DNA of 64,000 bases from Streptomyces sp. NBC_00370 (GCF_036084755.1 NZ_CP107968.1:2238501-2302500); one strand, 5' to 3'. Positions 17,087-28,003 are shown, counted from the first letter of the stretch. Translations and numbers: made by a program. Notes: generated by a model not told the origin, from the sequence alone.

Positions 17087-18502
17087 TCAGCGGACTTCGG
17101 TGAGCGGGACCAGGCCCCTGGGTGCGGGCACCTTGCGGGTCCGGTCCTGCCCGTCGAGTCCGAAGCTGGTGAAGGCGGTGCGCCGGGGCAGCGGGTAGGG
17201 CTCGTTGCCGGTCAGGTGGTTGAGGATGGTGGCGCTGCGCCAGGCGGCGAGGCCGAGGTCGGGGGCTCCGACGCCGTGGCTGTGCCGTTCGGCGTTCTGG
17301 ACATAGACGGATCCGGTGACGGACGGGTCGAGGACGAGCCGGTGGTGTTCGTCGACGCGCGGCCGGGTGGCGGCGTCGCGCCGCATGTAGGGGTCGAGTC
17401 CGGCGAGGATCCGGTCGAGGGGACGTTCCCGGTAGCCGGTGGCGAGGACGACGGCGTCGGTGGTGAGCCGGGACCTGGCGCCCTGCTGGGTGTGTTCGAG
17501 GTGGAGTTCGACCTTGGTGGTGGCGACCCGGCCCGCCGTGCGGACGTTGACCCCGGGGGTGAGGACGGCGTCGGGCCAGCCGCCGTGCAGGGTCCGGCGG
17601 TAGAGCTCGTCGTGGATGGCCGCGATGGTGTCGGCGTCGATGCCCTTGTGCAACTGCCATTGCCTGGGCAGCAGTTCGCCGCGCACGTGTTCGGGCAGCG
17701 CGTGGAAGTAGTGGGTGTAGTCGGGCGTGAAGTGTTCGAGGCCGAGCTTCGAGTACTCCATGGGGGCGAACGCCTCGGTGCGGGCGAGCCAGTGTAGTTT
17801 CTCGGCGCCGGCCGGGCGGGCGCGGAGCAGGTCGAGGAAGACCTCGGCGCCGGACTGGCCCGAGCCGATGACGGTGATGTGCTCGGCGGCGAGGATCCGT
17901 TCGCGGTGGTCGAGGTAGTCGGCCGCGTGGATGACGGGCACGGCGGGTGTCTCGACGAGGGGTTTGAGCGGGTCGGGGATGTACGGCTCGGTGCCGACGC
18001 CGAGAGCGATGTTGCGGGTGTAGGTGCGGCCGAGGGCTTCCGCCTCGCCTTCACCGTCGAGCTGGGTGAAGTCGACTTCGTAGAGGCCGCGTTCGGGGTT
18101 CCAGCGGACCGCGTCGACCTGATGCCCGAAGTGCAGCGCGGGGAGTTGTTCACTGACCCAGCGGCAGTAGGCGTCGTACTCGGCGCGCTGGATGTGGAAG
18201 CGCTCGGCGAAGTAGAAGGGGTACAGCCGCTCGCGGGCGCGCAGATAGCTGAGGAAGGACCAGGGGTTCGCGGGGTCGGCGAGGGTGACGAGGTCGGCGA
18301 GGAAGGGCACTTGGAGGCCGGCGCCCTCGATGAGCATCCCCGGGTGCCACTCGAAGGACGGGTTCTGGTCGAAGAAGGCGGCCCTGATGCCGCCGTGCAC
18401 GCCGTCGGCGAGCGCGGCGAGGGAGAGGTTGAACGGGCCGATGCCGATGCCCACCAGGTCGTGCGGCTGGTTGAGGTCGTCGGGGGCGTGTGGGGTGGTC
18501 AT
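17087..18502 (-). CDS. L-lysine N6-/L-ornithine N5-monooxygenase (siderophore-type NMO)
   Basis: 471-residue FAD/NADPH-dependent N-hydroxylase of the IucD/DesB/PvdA family, which makes the hydroxamate precursor of siderophores. Motifs: FAD-binding GIGIGPFN (18-25), WHPGMLIEGAGLQVPFLADL (substrate and flavin loop), NADPH-binding VIGSGQSGAEVF, and the late ATGY motif. ATG 18502 is chosen; the longer frame to 18622 has no ribosome-binding site. No decarboxylase, acyltransferase or IucA/IucC synthetase lies beside it, and no 19-bp iron box of the TTAGGTTAGGCT type is visible in the 205 bases upstream. It is either an orphan copy or feeds a cluster elsewhere; Lys versus Orn cannot be told from sequence alone. 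Confidence 0.9.
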   Translation of the reverse strand: MTTPHAPDDLNQPHDLVGIGIGPFNLSLAALADGVHGGIRAAFFDQNPSFEWHPGMLIEGAGLQVPFLADLVTLADPANPWSFLSYLRARERLYPFYFAERFHIQRAEYDAYCRWVSEQLPALHFGHQVDAVRWNPERGLYEVDFTQLDGEGEAEALGRTYTRNIALGVGTEPYIPDPLKPLVETPAVPVIHAADYLDHRERILAAEHITVIGSGQSGAEVFLDLLRARPAGAEKLHWLARTEAFAPMEYSKLGLEHFTPDYTHYFHALPEHVRGELLPRQWQLHKGIDADTIAAIHDELYRRTLHGGWPDAVLTPGVNVRTAGRVATTKVELHLEHTQQGARSRLTTDAVVLATGYRERPLDRILAGLDPYMRRDAATRPRVDEHHRLVLDPSVTGSVYVQNAERHSHGVGAPDLGLAAWRSATILNHLTGNEPYPLPRRTAFTSFGLDGQDRTRKVPAPRGLVPLTEVR

Positions 18503-18666
18503 CGGCTGCGGTGCCTTCCACGAGGGTGACAGGGCCTTCGGGGGCTGGACTGCCCCGGTGTTCAACGACCCGTGCCCGGCACCGGTATTGCCCCTTGAGG
18601 GTGGTTTGGGCGCGGCCTGCACCGGCCCCGGTGGCTGGGGTCGGTACCGGCCGCGTCCTCGCGTAC

Positions 18667-18708
18667 CGGAATGCGCGTGTCGGAATGCGCGTCTCGGATT
18701 GCGCGGAT
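18667..18708. repeat. Three 14-bp tandem repeats abutting the pepN stop
   Basis: Copies begin at 18667, 18681 and 18695 with core CGGAATGCGCGTNT; the third has diverged. The array ends exactly at the pepN stop codon. It may be simple slippage DNA. Confidence 0.6.
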
Positions 18709-21200
18709 CAGGCTTCGCGTACGCGCAGGGCGCGGGCGAGGTCGTCGATCTGGTCGGCCAGTTTGCGGCGCAGCGACGGGGTCAGCTCGCCGTGGTCGAG
18801 GGCTTCCCTGCCGAGGCGGAGGTTTTCCTCGTCGACGGCGTACTGGGGGAAGGCGTGCCGGCCGACGGCTTCGGCGATGGCGGTGCCGCGCCGGGCCGCG
18901 AGCGTGGCGGCGTCGGTGTAGTAGCGGGGTACGTAGTCACGCAGCACGTCCGTCTGTTCGGGCTGCCAGAAGCCTTGCGCGGTGGCGGTGAAGAGGTAGT
19001 TGGACAGGGTGTCGTCGGTGAACAGCCGGGCCCAGGCGGCTGCTTTGGCCTCGGGGCCGGGGAGTGCGGCCCGGCAGCGAGCGGCGCCTTCCTGTCCGGT
19101 GGCGCTGGGGTCGCGGTCGAGTTCGGCGGCGATGGCGGGCTCGTCGACGGCGCCGAGTACGGCGAGGCGGGTGAGGACGCGCCAGCGCAGTTCGGGGTCG
19201 AGGTCGGGGCCGCCGGGGACACCGCCCGAGTCCAGCCAGTCCTGGATGGCGGCGGGTTGGGTGGCCGCGTCGATGAAGTGCCGTACGGCGGTGAGGCGCA
19301 GCCCCGGGTTGCTGCCGTCCTCGGTGCGGCGGATCAGGTCGCGGCAGATGTCGGTGAGGGTGGCGAGCGCGGTGTGCCGCTGGGGCGCCGGGAGGTAGCG
19401 GTCGGTGACGTGGGTGGCGGCGAAGGCGAGGACACCCTGGACGATGGCGAGGTCGGGCTCGTGCGGGAGGTGGGCGCGGGCGGCGTCGAGGTGGTCGGCG
19501 GGGGCGAGCTGGCCGTCGCGGACCATGTCGCGTGCGGCGTTCCAGATGACGGCGCGGGTGAGCGGGTCGGGAATGCCGGAGAGCGAACTGAGCGCGATGG
19601 CCCAGGATTCGGGGTCGAGCCGGATCTTGGCGTAGGTGAGGTCGCCGTCGTTGAGCACGACGAGGGCGGGCCGCGCGCCGGGGCGGGTGAGGGGCCCTTC
19701 GGTGCGGGGGATGTCGAGGTCGAGGCGGTCGCGCCGGACGAGCCGGCCCGGGTCGACGACGTCGATGTCGTAGGTGCCGACGGTGATGTGGTGGGGACGG
19801 CTGCCGTCGTGCGCGACGTCGAGGCTCCAGCCGTCGCCGGTCTGGGTGACGGTGGGGGTGAGGGTGTCGACGCCGGTGGTGCGCAGCCACGCGTCGGCCC
19901 AGGCGTGCACGTCGCGTTCGGTGGCCTGGCCGAGGGAGTCGATGAAGTCGGCGAGGGTGGCGTTGCCGAACTTGTGCCGGGCGAAGTGGGTGTTGATGCC
20001 GGCGAGGAAGTCCTTCTCACCGAGCCAGGCGACGAGTTGGCGCAGCGCCGAGGCGCCCTTGGCGTAGGAGATGCCGTCGAAGTTGAGCATGGCGGCGTCC
20101 ACGTCGGGGACGGCTTCGGGGTCGGGGGCGACGGGGTGCGTGGTGGGCCGCTGGTCGGCGTCGTACCCCCAGGCCTTGCGTCCGATGCCGAAGTCGACCC
20201 AGGTGTCGGTGTAGTGGGTGGCTTCGGTGAGGGTCTGGTAGCCCATGTACTCGGCGAACGACTCGTTGAGCCAGATGTCGTCCCACCAGGCGAGGGTGAC
20301 GAGGTCGCCGAACCACATGTGGGCCATTTCGTGGGCGATGACCATGGCGCGGGTCTGGCGTTCGGTGTCGGTGACCGCCGAGCGGTAGATGAACTCGTCG
20401 CGGAAGGTGACGAGTCCGGGGTTCTCCATGGCGCCCCAGTTGAACTCGGGGACGAACGCCTGGTCGTAGGAGTCGAAGGGGTAGGGCTCCTCGAACTTCT
20501 CGTGGTAGCGGTCGAAGCAGGCGCGGGTGAGACCGAGGATCTCGTCGGCGTCCACGTCGAGGTGGGGCGCGAGGGAGCGGCGGCAGTGGATGCCGAAGGG
20601 CAGTCCGGCGTGTTCGGTGCGTACGGAGTGCCAGGGTCCCGCGGCGACGGCGACGAGATAGGTGGAGATCCGGGGCGTGGGGGCGAGGCTCCAGTGTCCC
20701 GCGCCGTTGTGGGTGGCGACGCCGTTGCCGAGCACGGTCCACTCTTCGGGCGCCGTGACGTCGAGTTCGAAGACGGCCTTGAGGTCGGGCTGGTCGAAGG
20801 CGGGGAAGACGCAGGCGACGTCGCTGGGGCCGAGCGAGGTGTAGAGGTAGGTCTCACCGTCGGCCGGGTCGGTGAAGCGGTGCATGCCTTCGCCGGTGTG
20901 CGAGTACGGCATGTCGGCCTCGACGCGCAGCTCGTGTGCGCCGGGGTCGAGCCCGGTGAGGGCCAGCCGGTTGCCGGTGAGCGCGCCGGGGTCGAGCGGG
21001 TGGCCGTCGAGGGTGAGGGTGCGCAGTGCGGCCGGCCTGAGTTCGACGAAGGTGTCTCCGGCAGCCCGGGTGGTGAAGTGGATGGTGGTGCGGGAGTCGA
21101 AGGTGTCGTCGCCGGTGGTCAGATCGAGGCTGATCGAGTACCGGTGGACTTCGAGGAGCCGGGCACGGGTCTGCGCTTCGTCGCGCGTCAGTACGGACAT
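18708..21200 (-). CDS. pepN: Aminopeptidase N (M1 family zinc peptidase)
   Basis: 830-residue cytoplasmic aminopeptidase removing N-terminal residues from peptides. The exopeptidase motif GAMENPG lies near residue 253 and the zinc site HEMAHMWFGD near 288, with the third ligand Glu in NESFAEYMG. The C-terminal half is the alpha-solenoid ERAP1-like domain. The start MSVLTRDEAQTRARLLEVHRYSISLDL matches actinomycete PepN; upstream in-frame codons extend into sequence with no family similarity. No clear Shine-Dalgarno precedes ATG 21200. A separate 203-base gap divides it from the chorismate mutase gene. Confidence 0.95.
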   Translation of the reverse strand: MSVLTRDEAQTRARLLEVHRYSISLDLTTGDDTFDSRTTIHFTTRAAGDTFVELRPAALRTLTLDGHPLDPGALTGNRLALTGLDPGAHELRVEADMPYSHTGEGMHRFTDPADGETYLYTSLGPSDVACVFPAFDQPDLKAVFELDVTAPEEWTVLGNGVATHNGAGHWSLAPTPRISTYLVAVAAGPWHSVRTEHAGLPFGIHCRRSLAPHLDVDADEILGLTRACFDRYHEKFEEPYPFDSYDQAFVPEFNWGAMENPGLVTFRDEFIYRSAVTDTERQTRAMVIAHEMAHMWFGDLVTLAWWDDIWLNESFAEYMGYQTLTEATHYTDTWVDFGIGRKAWGYDADQRPTTHPVAPDPEAVPDVDAAMLNFDGISYAKGASALRQLVAWLGEKDFLAGINTHFARHKFGNATLADFIDSLGQATERDVHAWADAWLRTTGVDTLTPTVTQTGDGWSLDVAHDGSRPHHITVGTYDIDVVDPGRLVRRDRLDLDIPRTEGPLTRPGARPALVVLNDGDLTYAKIRLDPESWAIALSSLSGIPDPLTRAVIWNAARDMVRDGQLAPADHLDAARAHLPHEPDLAIVQGVLAFAATHVTDRYLPAPQRHTALATLTDICRDLIRRTEDGSNPGLRLTAVRHFIDAATQPAAIQDWLDSGGVPGGPDLDPELRWRVLTRLAVLGAVDEPAIAAELDRDPSATGQEGAARCRAALPGPEAKAAAWARLFTDDTLSNYLFTATAQGFWQPEQTDVLRDYVPRYYTDAATLAARRGTAIAEAVGRHAFPQYAVDEENLRLGREALDHGELTPSLRRKLADQIDDLARALRVREA

Positions 21201-21403
21201 GGGGCCATGCTGCCTGATGGCCACGGACGAGTGCAGCAGGGTTCTGCGAGCGGCCGAAGCCCCGCGCGCACCCCTGACCGGGCGCCCGCGCCGTGCCGTC
21301 GTCCGCGGTCGGGGCCCGCGGGTGCTGCCGGGAGCGCGCCAGGGAGTGGCCGCGAGCGTGCGTGCCGGGCATCGTGAGCCGGACGCGACTTCGCGGACCC
21401 GGC

Positions 21404-21739
21404 CTAGGGGCGCTGTTCCGCGTCGCCGCGGGCGCCCGCGATCGTCTCGTGGTGGCGGATCACCTCGGCCACGATGAAGTTGAGCAGCTTCTCGGCGAAG
21501 GCCGGGTCCAGCTTGGCGCTTTCGGCGAGGCTGCGCAGCCGGGCGATCTGCCGGGCCTCGCGCGCCGGGTCGGCGGGCGGCAGGTGGTGGGCCGCCTTGA
21601 GGTGGCCGACCTGCTGGGTGCACTTGAAGCGTTCGGCGAGCATGTGCACGACGGCGGCGTCGATGTTGTCGATACTCCCGCGGAGGCGGTTCAGCTCGGC
21701 TGTTACGGACGCGTCGTCGGCCGGGTCGCTCGTGGTCAT
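21404..21739 (-). CDS. Chorismate mutase, AroQ class
   Basis: 111-residue, all-helical, monofunctional chorismate mutase (chorismate to prephenate, for Phe and Tyr). The helix-1 pattern LNRLRGSIDNIDAAVVHMLAERF gives the catalytic Arg and the helix-1 to helix-2 turn; the Lys in QQVGHLKAAH is the second active-site base; AEVIRHHETI forms the C-terminal helix. No signal peptide is seen, so it is the cytoplasmic form. Together with the trp genes at 39-46 kb it marks the branch point of aromatic synthesis, but the two are not linked transcriptionally. Confidence 0.92.
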   Translation of the reverse strand: MTTSDPADDASVTAELNRLRGSIDNIDAAVVHMLAERFKCTQQVGHLKAAHHLPPADPAREARQIARLRSLAESAKLDPAFAEKLLNFIVAEVIRHHETIAGARGDAEQRP

Positions 21740-21792
21740 GGTCGGGCAGCTTAGACGGAGCGGGCGGTCCGGGCGGGAGGCTGCTCAGGATG

Positions 21793-21842
21793 CGGGACAC
21801 GCGTACGGGTGGTGCGGTGCGCCAGTTCGTACGCGTGTCCCG
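21793..21842. terminator. Terminator between the trypsin gene and chorismate mutase
   Basis: Perfect 15-bp inverted repeat (21793-21807 with 21828-21842) with a 20-base loop, 22 bases past the trypsin stop. Confidence 0.75.
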
Positions 21843-21863
21843 TTCCGGTGGTGTCAGCTCAGG

Positions 21864-23737
<1,874 letters not shown>

Positions 23738-23770
23738 GGGAAAGGCGCGCCCCCGAGGGGCGTGAGGGTC

Positions 23771-25366
23771 ATGACGAACGGCAGACCCTGGGATCGAAGC
23801 ATGACCGGTGAGCCCACGGCGGGTGTCCAGGGTCTGTTCGCCGCTGTCTACGGCGGGGCGCAGGACACCGTTGTCCAACTGCTCAGGGCCGGGGTGCCGG
23901 CCGAGGCCACCGACGAGGACGGGCAGAGCGCGCTGTACCTGGCGGCGGTCAGCGACGAGCCGGGCGTGGCGCGGCTGCTGCTGGCCGCCGGGGCGGATCC
24001 GGACCGGGCGAGCGGCGAGGACGGCGCGGACCTGCCGCTCTGCGGCGCCGCGTGCGGCGGGCACACCGAGGTCGTACGGGCGCTGCTCGCCGGTGGCGCG
24101 CAGCCCGACCGGCGTGAGGCGTTCGGGTTCACCGCCGTCGCCTGGGCGGTCGTGCAGGGCTTCGCCGACACGCTGGAGGCGCTGCTGGAGCACGGCGCCG
24201 ACCCCGATCTGCCGGGGCCCGGCGGGGAGCGGCCGCTGGTGCTGGCCGCCCGCAGGGGCTCGCCCGCCGCCGTACGGGCACTGCTGCGGCACGGCGCCGG
24301 GCTCCACGACGAGGGCGCGCGGGAGGCGGCGCTCGCCGAGGCGCTGCGCTGGTCGGCGCTGGACGTGGAGCACGAGCTGCGCGCGGGGCTGCGGCACGCC
24401 TACGGGGACGGCTACGGGACGGTGGTGCGCCGGATCGTCGCCGACGGCTCGCAGAGCGTCCTGGTGGAGCTGGTACGGGACGACGGCACCCCGGTGGCGG
24501 GCCGGGAGCAGCAGACCGGCCACGCGGCCGTCGCTACGGTGCTGGAGGCGGAGCTGGCGGTCGCGACGCCGTACGAGGAGCTGGCGCTGCGCGCGCTGCG
24601 GTGCGGCGATCCGGAGCGTGACGACTGGCTGGAGTCGGTGGCCGCGCTGTGGCGGCGCGGCGATGAGGAAACGTTCCAGTCGGTCGCCGCGTGGTGTGCG
24701 AGCGACGATCCGCTGCGCCGGGCCTTCGCCGCCGACGCGCTGGGCAGGCTGGGTTCGGCTCCGGCGCACGGCACGCAGGACGCGAACGGCGACGCGGGTG
24801 CGGGTCCGTTCACCGCGCGGGCGGTGGCGCTGCTGGGCGAGCTGTCCCGGACGGCGGAAGAACCTGAACCGGCGTGTGCGGCCGTGCGGGCGCTGGGGCG
24901 GTGCGGCGATCCGTCGGCGCTCCCGGAGATCCTGCGCCACGCGGGCCACCCGGATGGCGGTGTACGGCGGTCGGTGGCGCTGGCGCTGCGCGAGGTCCTG
25001 GCCGCGGCGCCGGGCGCCGACGGCGGGGCCGTACGGGCGCTGGTCGCCCTGAGCGGGGACGCGTGGGCGTCGGTCAGGGCGGGGGCGGTCCCGGCGCTGG
25101 CGGGCGTACCGGCCGACGCTGCGGAGCTCCGCGAGGCGCTGGCGGCCCGGCTCGACGACCCGGACGCCGGGACGGCGGCGTGGGCGGCGTACGGCCTGGC
25201 GGTACGTCAGGACGCGCGCGCCGTCGACGCGTTGGCCCGGATCCTCGCGGAGGAGGATCCGGCGGGGCACGCGCGCGCCACGGCGCTGGACGCGGTGCGC
25301 TACGTCCCCGACGGCGAGGACCGGCTCAGGCTGGAGTCCACGCTGCCGCGCCGCAGCCACGCCTGA
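23771..25366 (+). CDS. Ankyrin- and HEAT-repeat protein
   Basis: About 531 residues built of repeats. Residues 15-175 carry four or five ankyrin repeats (for example GVARLLLAAGADPDRA, EVVRALLAGGAQPDRR, TLEALLEHGADPDL). A linker of about 70 residues leads to HEAT-type repeats from about 250 to the end (DPLRRAFAADALGRLG, EPACAAVRALGRCGDPSA, ALREVLAAAPGADG). Both are protein-binding scaffolds; there is no catalytic motif, signal or membrane helix. Start choice is uncertain among GTG 23762, ATG 23771 and ATG 23801. It follows the zincin closely and converges on the barstar gene 24 bases later. Confidence 0.78.
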   Translation: MTNGRPWDRSMTGEPTAGVQGLFAAVYGGAQDTVVQLLRAGVPAEATDEDGQSALYLAAVSDEPGVARLLLAAGADPDRASGEDGADLPLCGAACGGHTEVVRALLAGGAQPDRREAFGFTAVAWAVVQGFADTLEALLEHGADPDLPGPGGERPLVLAARRGSPAAVRALLRHGAGLHDEGAREAALAEALRWSALDVEHELRAGLRHAYGDGYGTVVRRIVADGSQSVLVELVRDDGTPVAGREQQTGHAAVATVLEAELAVATPYEELALRALRCGDPERDDWLESVAALWRRGDEETFQSVAAWCASDDPLRRAFAADALGRLGSAPAHGTQDANGDAGAGPFTARAVALLGELSRTAEEPEPACAAVRALGRCGDPSALPEILRHAGHPDGGVRRSVALALREVLAAAPGADGGAVRALVALSGDAWASVRAGAVPALAGVPADAAELREALAARLDDPDAGTAAWAAYGLAVRQDARAVDALARILAEEDPAGHARATALDAVRYVPDGEDRLRLESTLPRRSHA

Positions 25367-25390
25367 CGGGCGGTCGGGCATGACGGACCG

Positions 25391-25777
25391 TCAGAGCAGT
25401 CGCAGGGTGCCCGGTGCCTTCTCCTCGATGATCTGCACCAGCCAGTCGAAGACAGTGGGCCCCCTGCCGGCCTTGGCCTCGGCCAACTCGCCTTCGATCG
25501 CCGCCCGGTTGGCAGGGTGGGCGTTGGCGAGCCGCCGCTGGAGCGCCACCGCGGTCTCCTGGTGGCCGAGGGCGGCCCGGGACAGGTCGTGCCGGCGCCA
25601 TTCGATGACGAAGTCGCCGTCGTCCGGCGTGCCGTACCCGCCGCTCAGGCAGTCGGCGAACGCGTCGAGATTGCTGCCGAAATAGCCGCCGGGGCCGTTC
25701 ACGGCGGCGCCGATCGCCTGCCAGAAACGCTGGAGGTCGGTGACCTCCGCCCCGTCGATCACATACGTCACCGTCAT
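25391..25777 (-). CDS. Barstar-family ribonuclease inhibitor
   Basis: 128 residues of the barstar fold, beginning VTYVIDGAEVTDLQRFWQAI and containing the family hallmark GGYFGSNLDAFADCLSGGYG, whose acidic helix plugs the barnase active site. Cytoplasmic, no signal. It lies 60 bases downstream of the secreted RNase Sa-type gene on the same strand, so the pair is very likely an operon of ribonuclease and immunity protein. Confidence 0.9.
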   Translation of the reverse strand: MTVTYVIDGAEVTDLQRFWQAIGAAVNGPGGYFGSNLDAFADCLSGGYGTPDDGDFVIEWRRHDLSRAALGHQETAVALQRRLANAHPANRAAIEGELAEAKAGRGPTVFDWLVQIIEEKAPGTLRLL

Positions 25778-25837
25778 GGGGCGGAGGTTACCTTTCCGTG
25801 CGGTCGTCGGCGGTCGGCGGTCAGCGGTCGTCCGTGC

Positions 25838-26227
25838 TCAGCAGCTGTAGTTGACGAGCTTGAACGACGCGTAGTGGTCGGCGGTGTAGTAGTCCTCGTT
25901 GCTCTTCTTGCCGGTGATGATGCGGCGCGCGCCACGGTCGGGAGAGCCGGGCGTCACCACGGTGTACTCGTGGTAGTAGCTGCTCGACTGGCTGGGCAGC
26001 AGGTGCTCGCGGTTCTGGAAGACGGCACCGTCCTGGGAGTACGGGAACGGGCCGCCGGCCTCGATGAGGTCGAGGGTGTGGTGGGCCTGGGAGGGGAGGC
26101 TGCCGTAGCAGATGCTGCCGACGGCGGCCGGGGCCGCTGTGGCGGAGGCGGAGATACCGCCGACAAGGAGCGTGGAGGTCAGGGCGACGAGTCCGCCGAG
26201 GGCGGCGATACGTGGGGGAATTCGCAT
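25838..26227 (-). CDS. Secreted guanyl-specific ribonuclease (RNase Sa / barnase family)
   Basis: 129-residue precursor: Sec signal of about 32 residues ending ATAA, then a mature domain closely matching RNase Sa, with GPFPYSQDGAVFQNRE, YYHEYTVVTPG and RRIITG. Equivalent catalytic residues are Glu87 (general base), Arg101/102 and His118 (general acid); Cys40 and Cys129 match the single disulfide of RNase Sa. It cleaves RNA after G. A TTGACG box at 26259-26264 may be part of its promoter. The cognate inhibitor is the barstar just downstream. Confidence 0.94.
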   Translation of the reverse strand: MRIPPRIAALGGLVALTSTLLVGGISASATAAPAAVGSICYGSLPSQAHHTLDLIEAGGPFPYSQDGAVFQNREHLLPSQSSSYYHEYTVVTPGSPDRGARRIITGKKSNEDYYTADHYASFKLVNYSC

Positions 26228-26233
26228 GGCCCT

Positions 26234-26264
26234 ATGATGACGCGCGTAGACAGGTGCACGTCAA
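26234..26264 (-). promoter_or_regulatory. Possible promoter of the RNase-barstar operon
   Basis: On the minus strand TTGACG (26264-26259) is a good -35; candidate -10 hexamers (TCATCA at 17 bases or CATCAT at 19) are poor. The ATG lies a few bases beyond. Confidence 0.3.
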
Positions 26265-26329
26265 TGCCAACTCCGGTCAGTTTCCCGGAAGTTAACCGAT
26301 CGGCGACGGATCGTGCGGCGCCGTACACC

Positions 26330-26371
26330 GAACCGCCCGGCAGCACGCGAGGGTGCGCTGCCGGGCGGTTC
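26330..26371. terminator. Terminator after the DEAD-box helicase gene
   Basis: Perfect 15-bp stem (26330-26344 with 26357-26371), 12-base loop, 30 bases past the helicase stop. Confidence 0.82.
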
Positions 26372-26401
26372 AGGTGCATCGGTGCTGGTCGGTACGGAGA
26401 G

Positions 26402-28003
26402 TCAGGCCGCGGTGCGCCTGCCGCCTTCGGAGCTGCCCCGGCCACGGCGGCTGCGACCGCCGCCCGCGCGCGGCGCGGTCTCCAGCCGGGCGCCGCCGCC
26501 GGTACGGGCTCCGCCGCCGGTCGCGCCGGCCCGTGCCGTACCGCCGGAGCCGCCGGACCCGCCCGAGCCGCGTCCCGCGCCACGGGTGCCCGAGCGGGCC
26601 GGGCGTGAGGTGCGGGGCTTCTGCTTGCCCTGGACGACGGGCTGCGGCACATCGACGATGACGGCGACCCCGGAGGGCTCCCGCGCGCCGGTGAGCCGGG
26701 CCAGCTCCTCGTCGGTCGACTTGATGCTGGCGGACCTGGGGGCGATACCGGCGTCGGACATCAGCCGGGTCATCTCCCTGCGCTGCTCGGGCAGGACCAG
26801 CGTGACGACGCTGCCGGACTCCCCCGCGCGGGCCGTACGGCCGCCGCGGTGCAGGTAGTCCTTGTGGTCGACGGGCGGATCCACGTTGACGACCAGGTCC
26901 AGATCGTCCACGTGGATACCGCGCGCGGCGACGTTCGTCGCGACGAGCGCGGTGACCTGTCCCGTCTTGAACTGGTCGAGGGTGCGGTTGCGCTGCGGCT
27001 GGGAACGCCCGCCGTGCAGCCCCGAGGCGCGTACGCCGCTGGCCAGCAGCCGCTTCACCAGCCGGTCGACGGACCGCTTGGTGTCGAGGAACAGCAGGAC
27101 GCGGCCCTCGCGCGCGGCGATGCGCACGGTCACCGCCTTCTTGTCCGTCTCGTCCAGGACGTACAGCAGGTGGTGCTCCATCGTGGTCACCGCGCCCTGG
27201 GACGGGTCGACGGAGTGCACGACGGGGTCGGTGAGGTACTGCTTCACCAGCCGGTCGATGTTCTTGTCCAGCGTGGCCGAGAACAGCATCCGCTGGCCGT
27301 CCGGCTGCACCTGCTTGAGCAGCGCGGTGACCTGCGGCATGAACCCCATGTCGGCCATCTGGTCGGCCTCGTCGAGGACGGTGATGGTCACCTGGTCGAG
27401 CCGGCAGTCGCCGCGCTCGATGAGGTCCTTGAGCCGGCCGGGCGTGGCGACGAGCACCTCGGCGCCGCGCCGCAGCTGGCCCGCCTGCTTGGAGATGGAG
27501 AGACCGCCGACGACGGTGGCGATCTTCAGGTTCACCGCTGTGGCGTACGGGGTGAGCGCGTCCGTCACCTGCTGCGCCAGCTCGCGGGTGGGGACCAGCA
27601 CCATCACCAGGGGGGCCTTGGGCTCGGCGCGGCGGCCCGCCGTACGGGCGAGGAGCGCGAGTCCGAAGGCGAGGGTCTTGCCCGAGCCTGTGCGCCCGCG
27701 GCCGAGGATGTCACGGCCGGCGATGGCGTTCGGCAGGGTGGCGCCCTGGATGGGGAAAGGTTCCGTCACACCCTGGGCGGTCAGCGTCTTCAGCAGTCCC
27801 GCCGGCATGTCCAGCTCGTCGAAAGCCTGGACCGCGGGCAGTGCGGGGGTAAGGGTCTCCGGCAGGGTGAATTCCTGCGGACGGGCGGGGGCACGGCGGG
27901 CGGGAGCTTTCGACACGCCTTTCGCCGCACTCCTGGTACGTGAATTCACCGGGCGCTTGCCTGCTGTTCTTCCAGCACGGTCCTGGCGTTCGGGTCGAGT
28001 CAT
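26402..28003 (-). CDS. DEAD-box ATP-dependent RNA helicase
   Basis: 533-residue cytoplasmic helicase of RhlE/CsdA type that unwinds structured RNA. A basic N-terminus of about 55 residues precedes the Q motif (FPIQ, Gln86), Walker A GRTGSGKT (Lys109), PTRELA, LDEAD, SAT, and the domain-2 motifs ARGIHVDDLD and HRGGRTARAG. The last 85 residues are a low-complexity Gly/Arg/Ser tail typical of RNA-binding helicase tails. ATG 28003 is preceded by AAAGG nine bases upstream. It is downstream of the cold-shock gene on the same strand, a recurrent actinomycete pairing; a terminator and 208 bases separate them, so co-transcription is at most partial. Confidence 0.93.
   Translation of the reverse strand: MTRPERQDRAGRTAGKRPVNSRTRSAAKGVSKAPARRAPARPQEFTLPETLTPALPAVQAFDELDMPAGLLKTLTAQGVTEPFPIQGATLPNAIAGRDILGRGRTGSGKTLAFGLALLARTAGRRAEPKAPLVMVLVPTRELAQQVTDALTPYATAVNLKIATVVGGLSISKQAGQLRRGAEVLVATPGRLKDLIERGDCRLDQVTITVLDEADQMADMGFMPQVTALLKQVQPDGQRMLFSATLDKNIDRLVKQYLTDPVVHSVDPSQGAVTTMEHHLLYVLDETDKKAVTVRIAAREGRVLLFLDTKRSVDRLVKRLLASGVRASGLHGGRSQPQRNRTLDQFKTGQVTALVATNVAARGIHVDDLDLVVNVDPPVDHKDYLHRGGRTARAGESGSVVTLVLPEQRREMTRLMSDAGIAPRSASIKSTDEELARLTGAREPSGVAVIVDVPQPVVQGKQKPRTSRPARSGTRGAGRGSGGSGGSGGTARAGATGGGARTGGGARLETAPRAGGGRSRRGRGSSEGGRRTAA

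Noticed and set aside
18503..18707. Search for an iron-regulator box upstream of the N-hydroxylase
   Set aside because: No TTAGGTTAGGCT-like palindrome is present in this gap.
18667..18708. Short repeats considered as CRISPR
   Set aside because: Units of 14 bp are directly adjacent with no spacers, and no cas gene is in the window.
18285..21377. A 1030-codon plus-strand open frame opposite pepN
   Set aside because: It mirrors the high-GC third positions of pepN on the other strand; its product is Gly/Val/Ala-rich with no motif, while the minus strand encodes a clear aminopeptidase.
21218..21477. Short plus-strand frame between pepN and chorismate mutase
   Set aside because: Arg-rich, overlaps the end of the chorismate mutase gene and lacks a ribosome-binding site.
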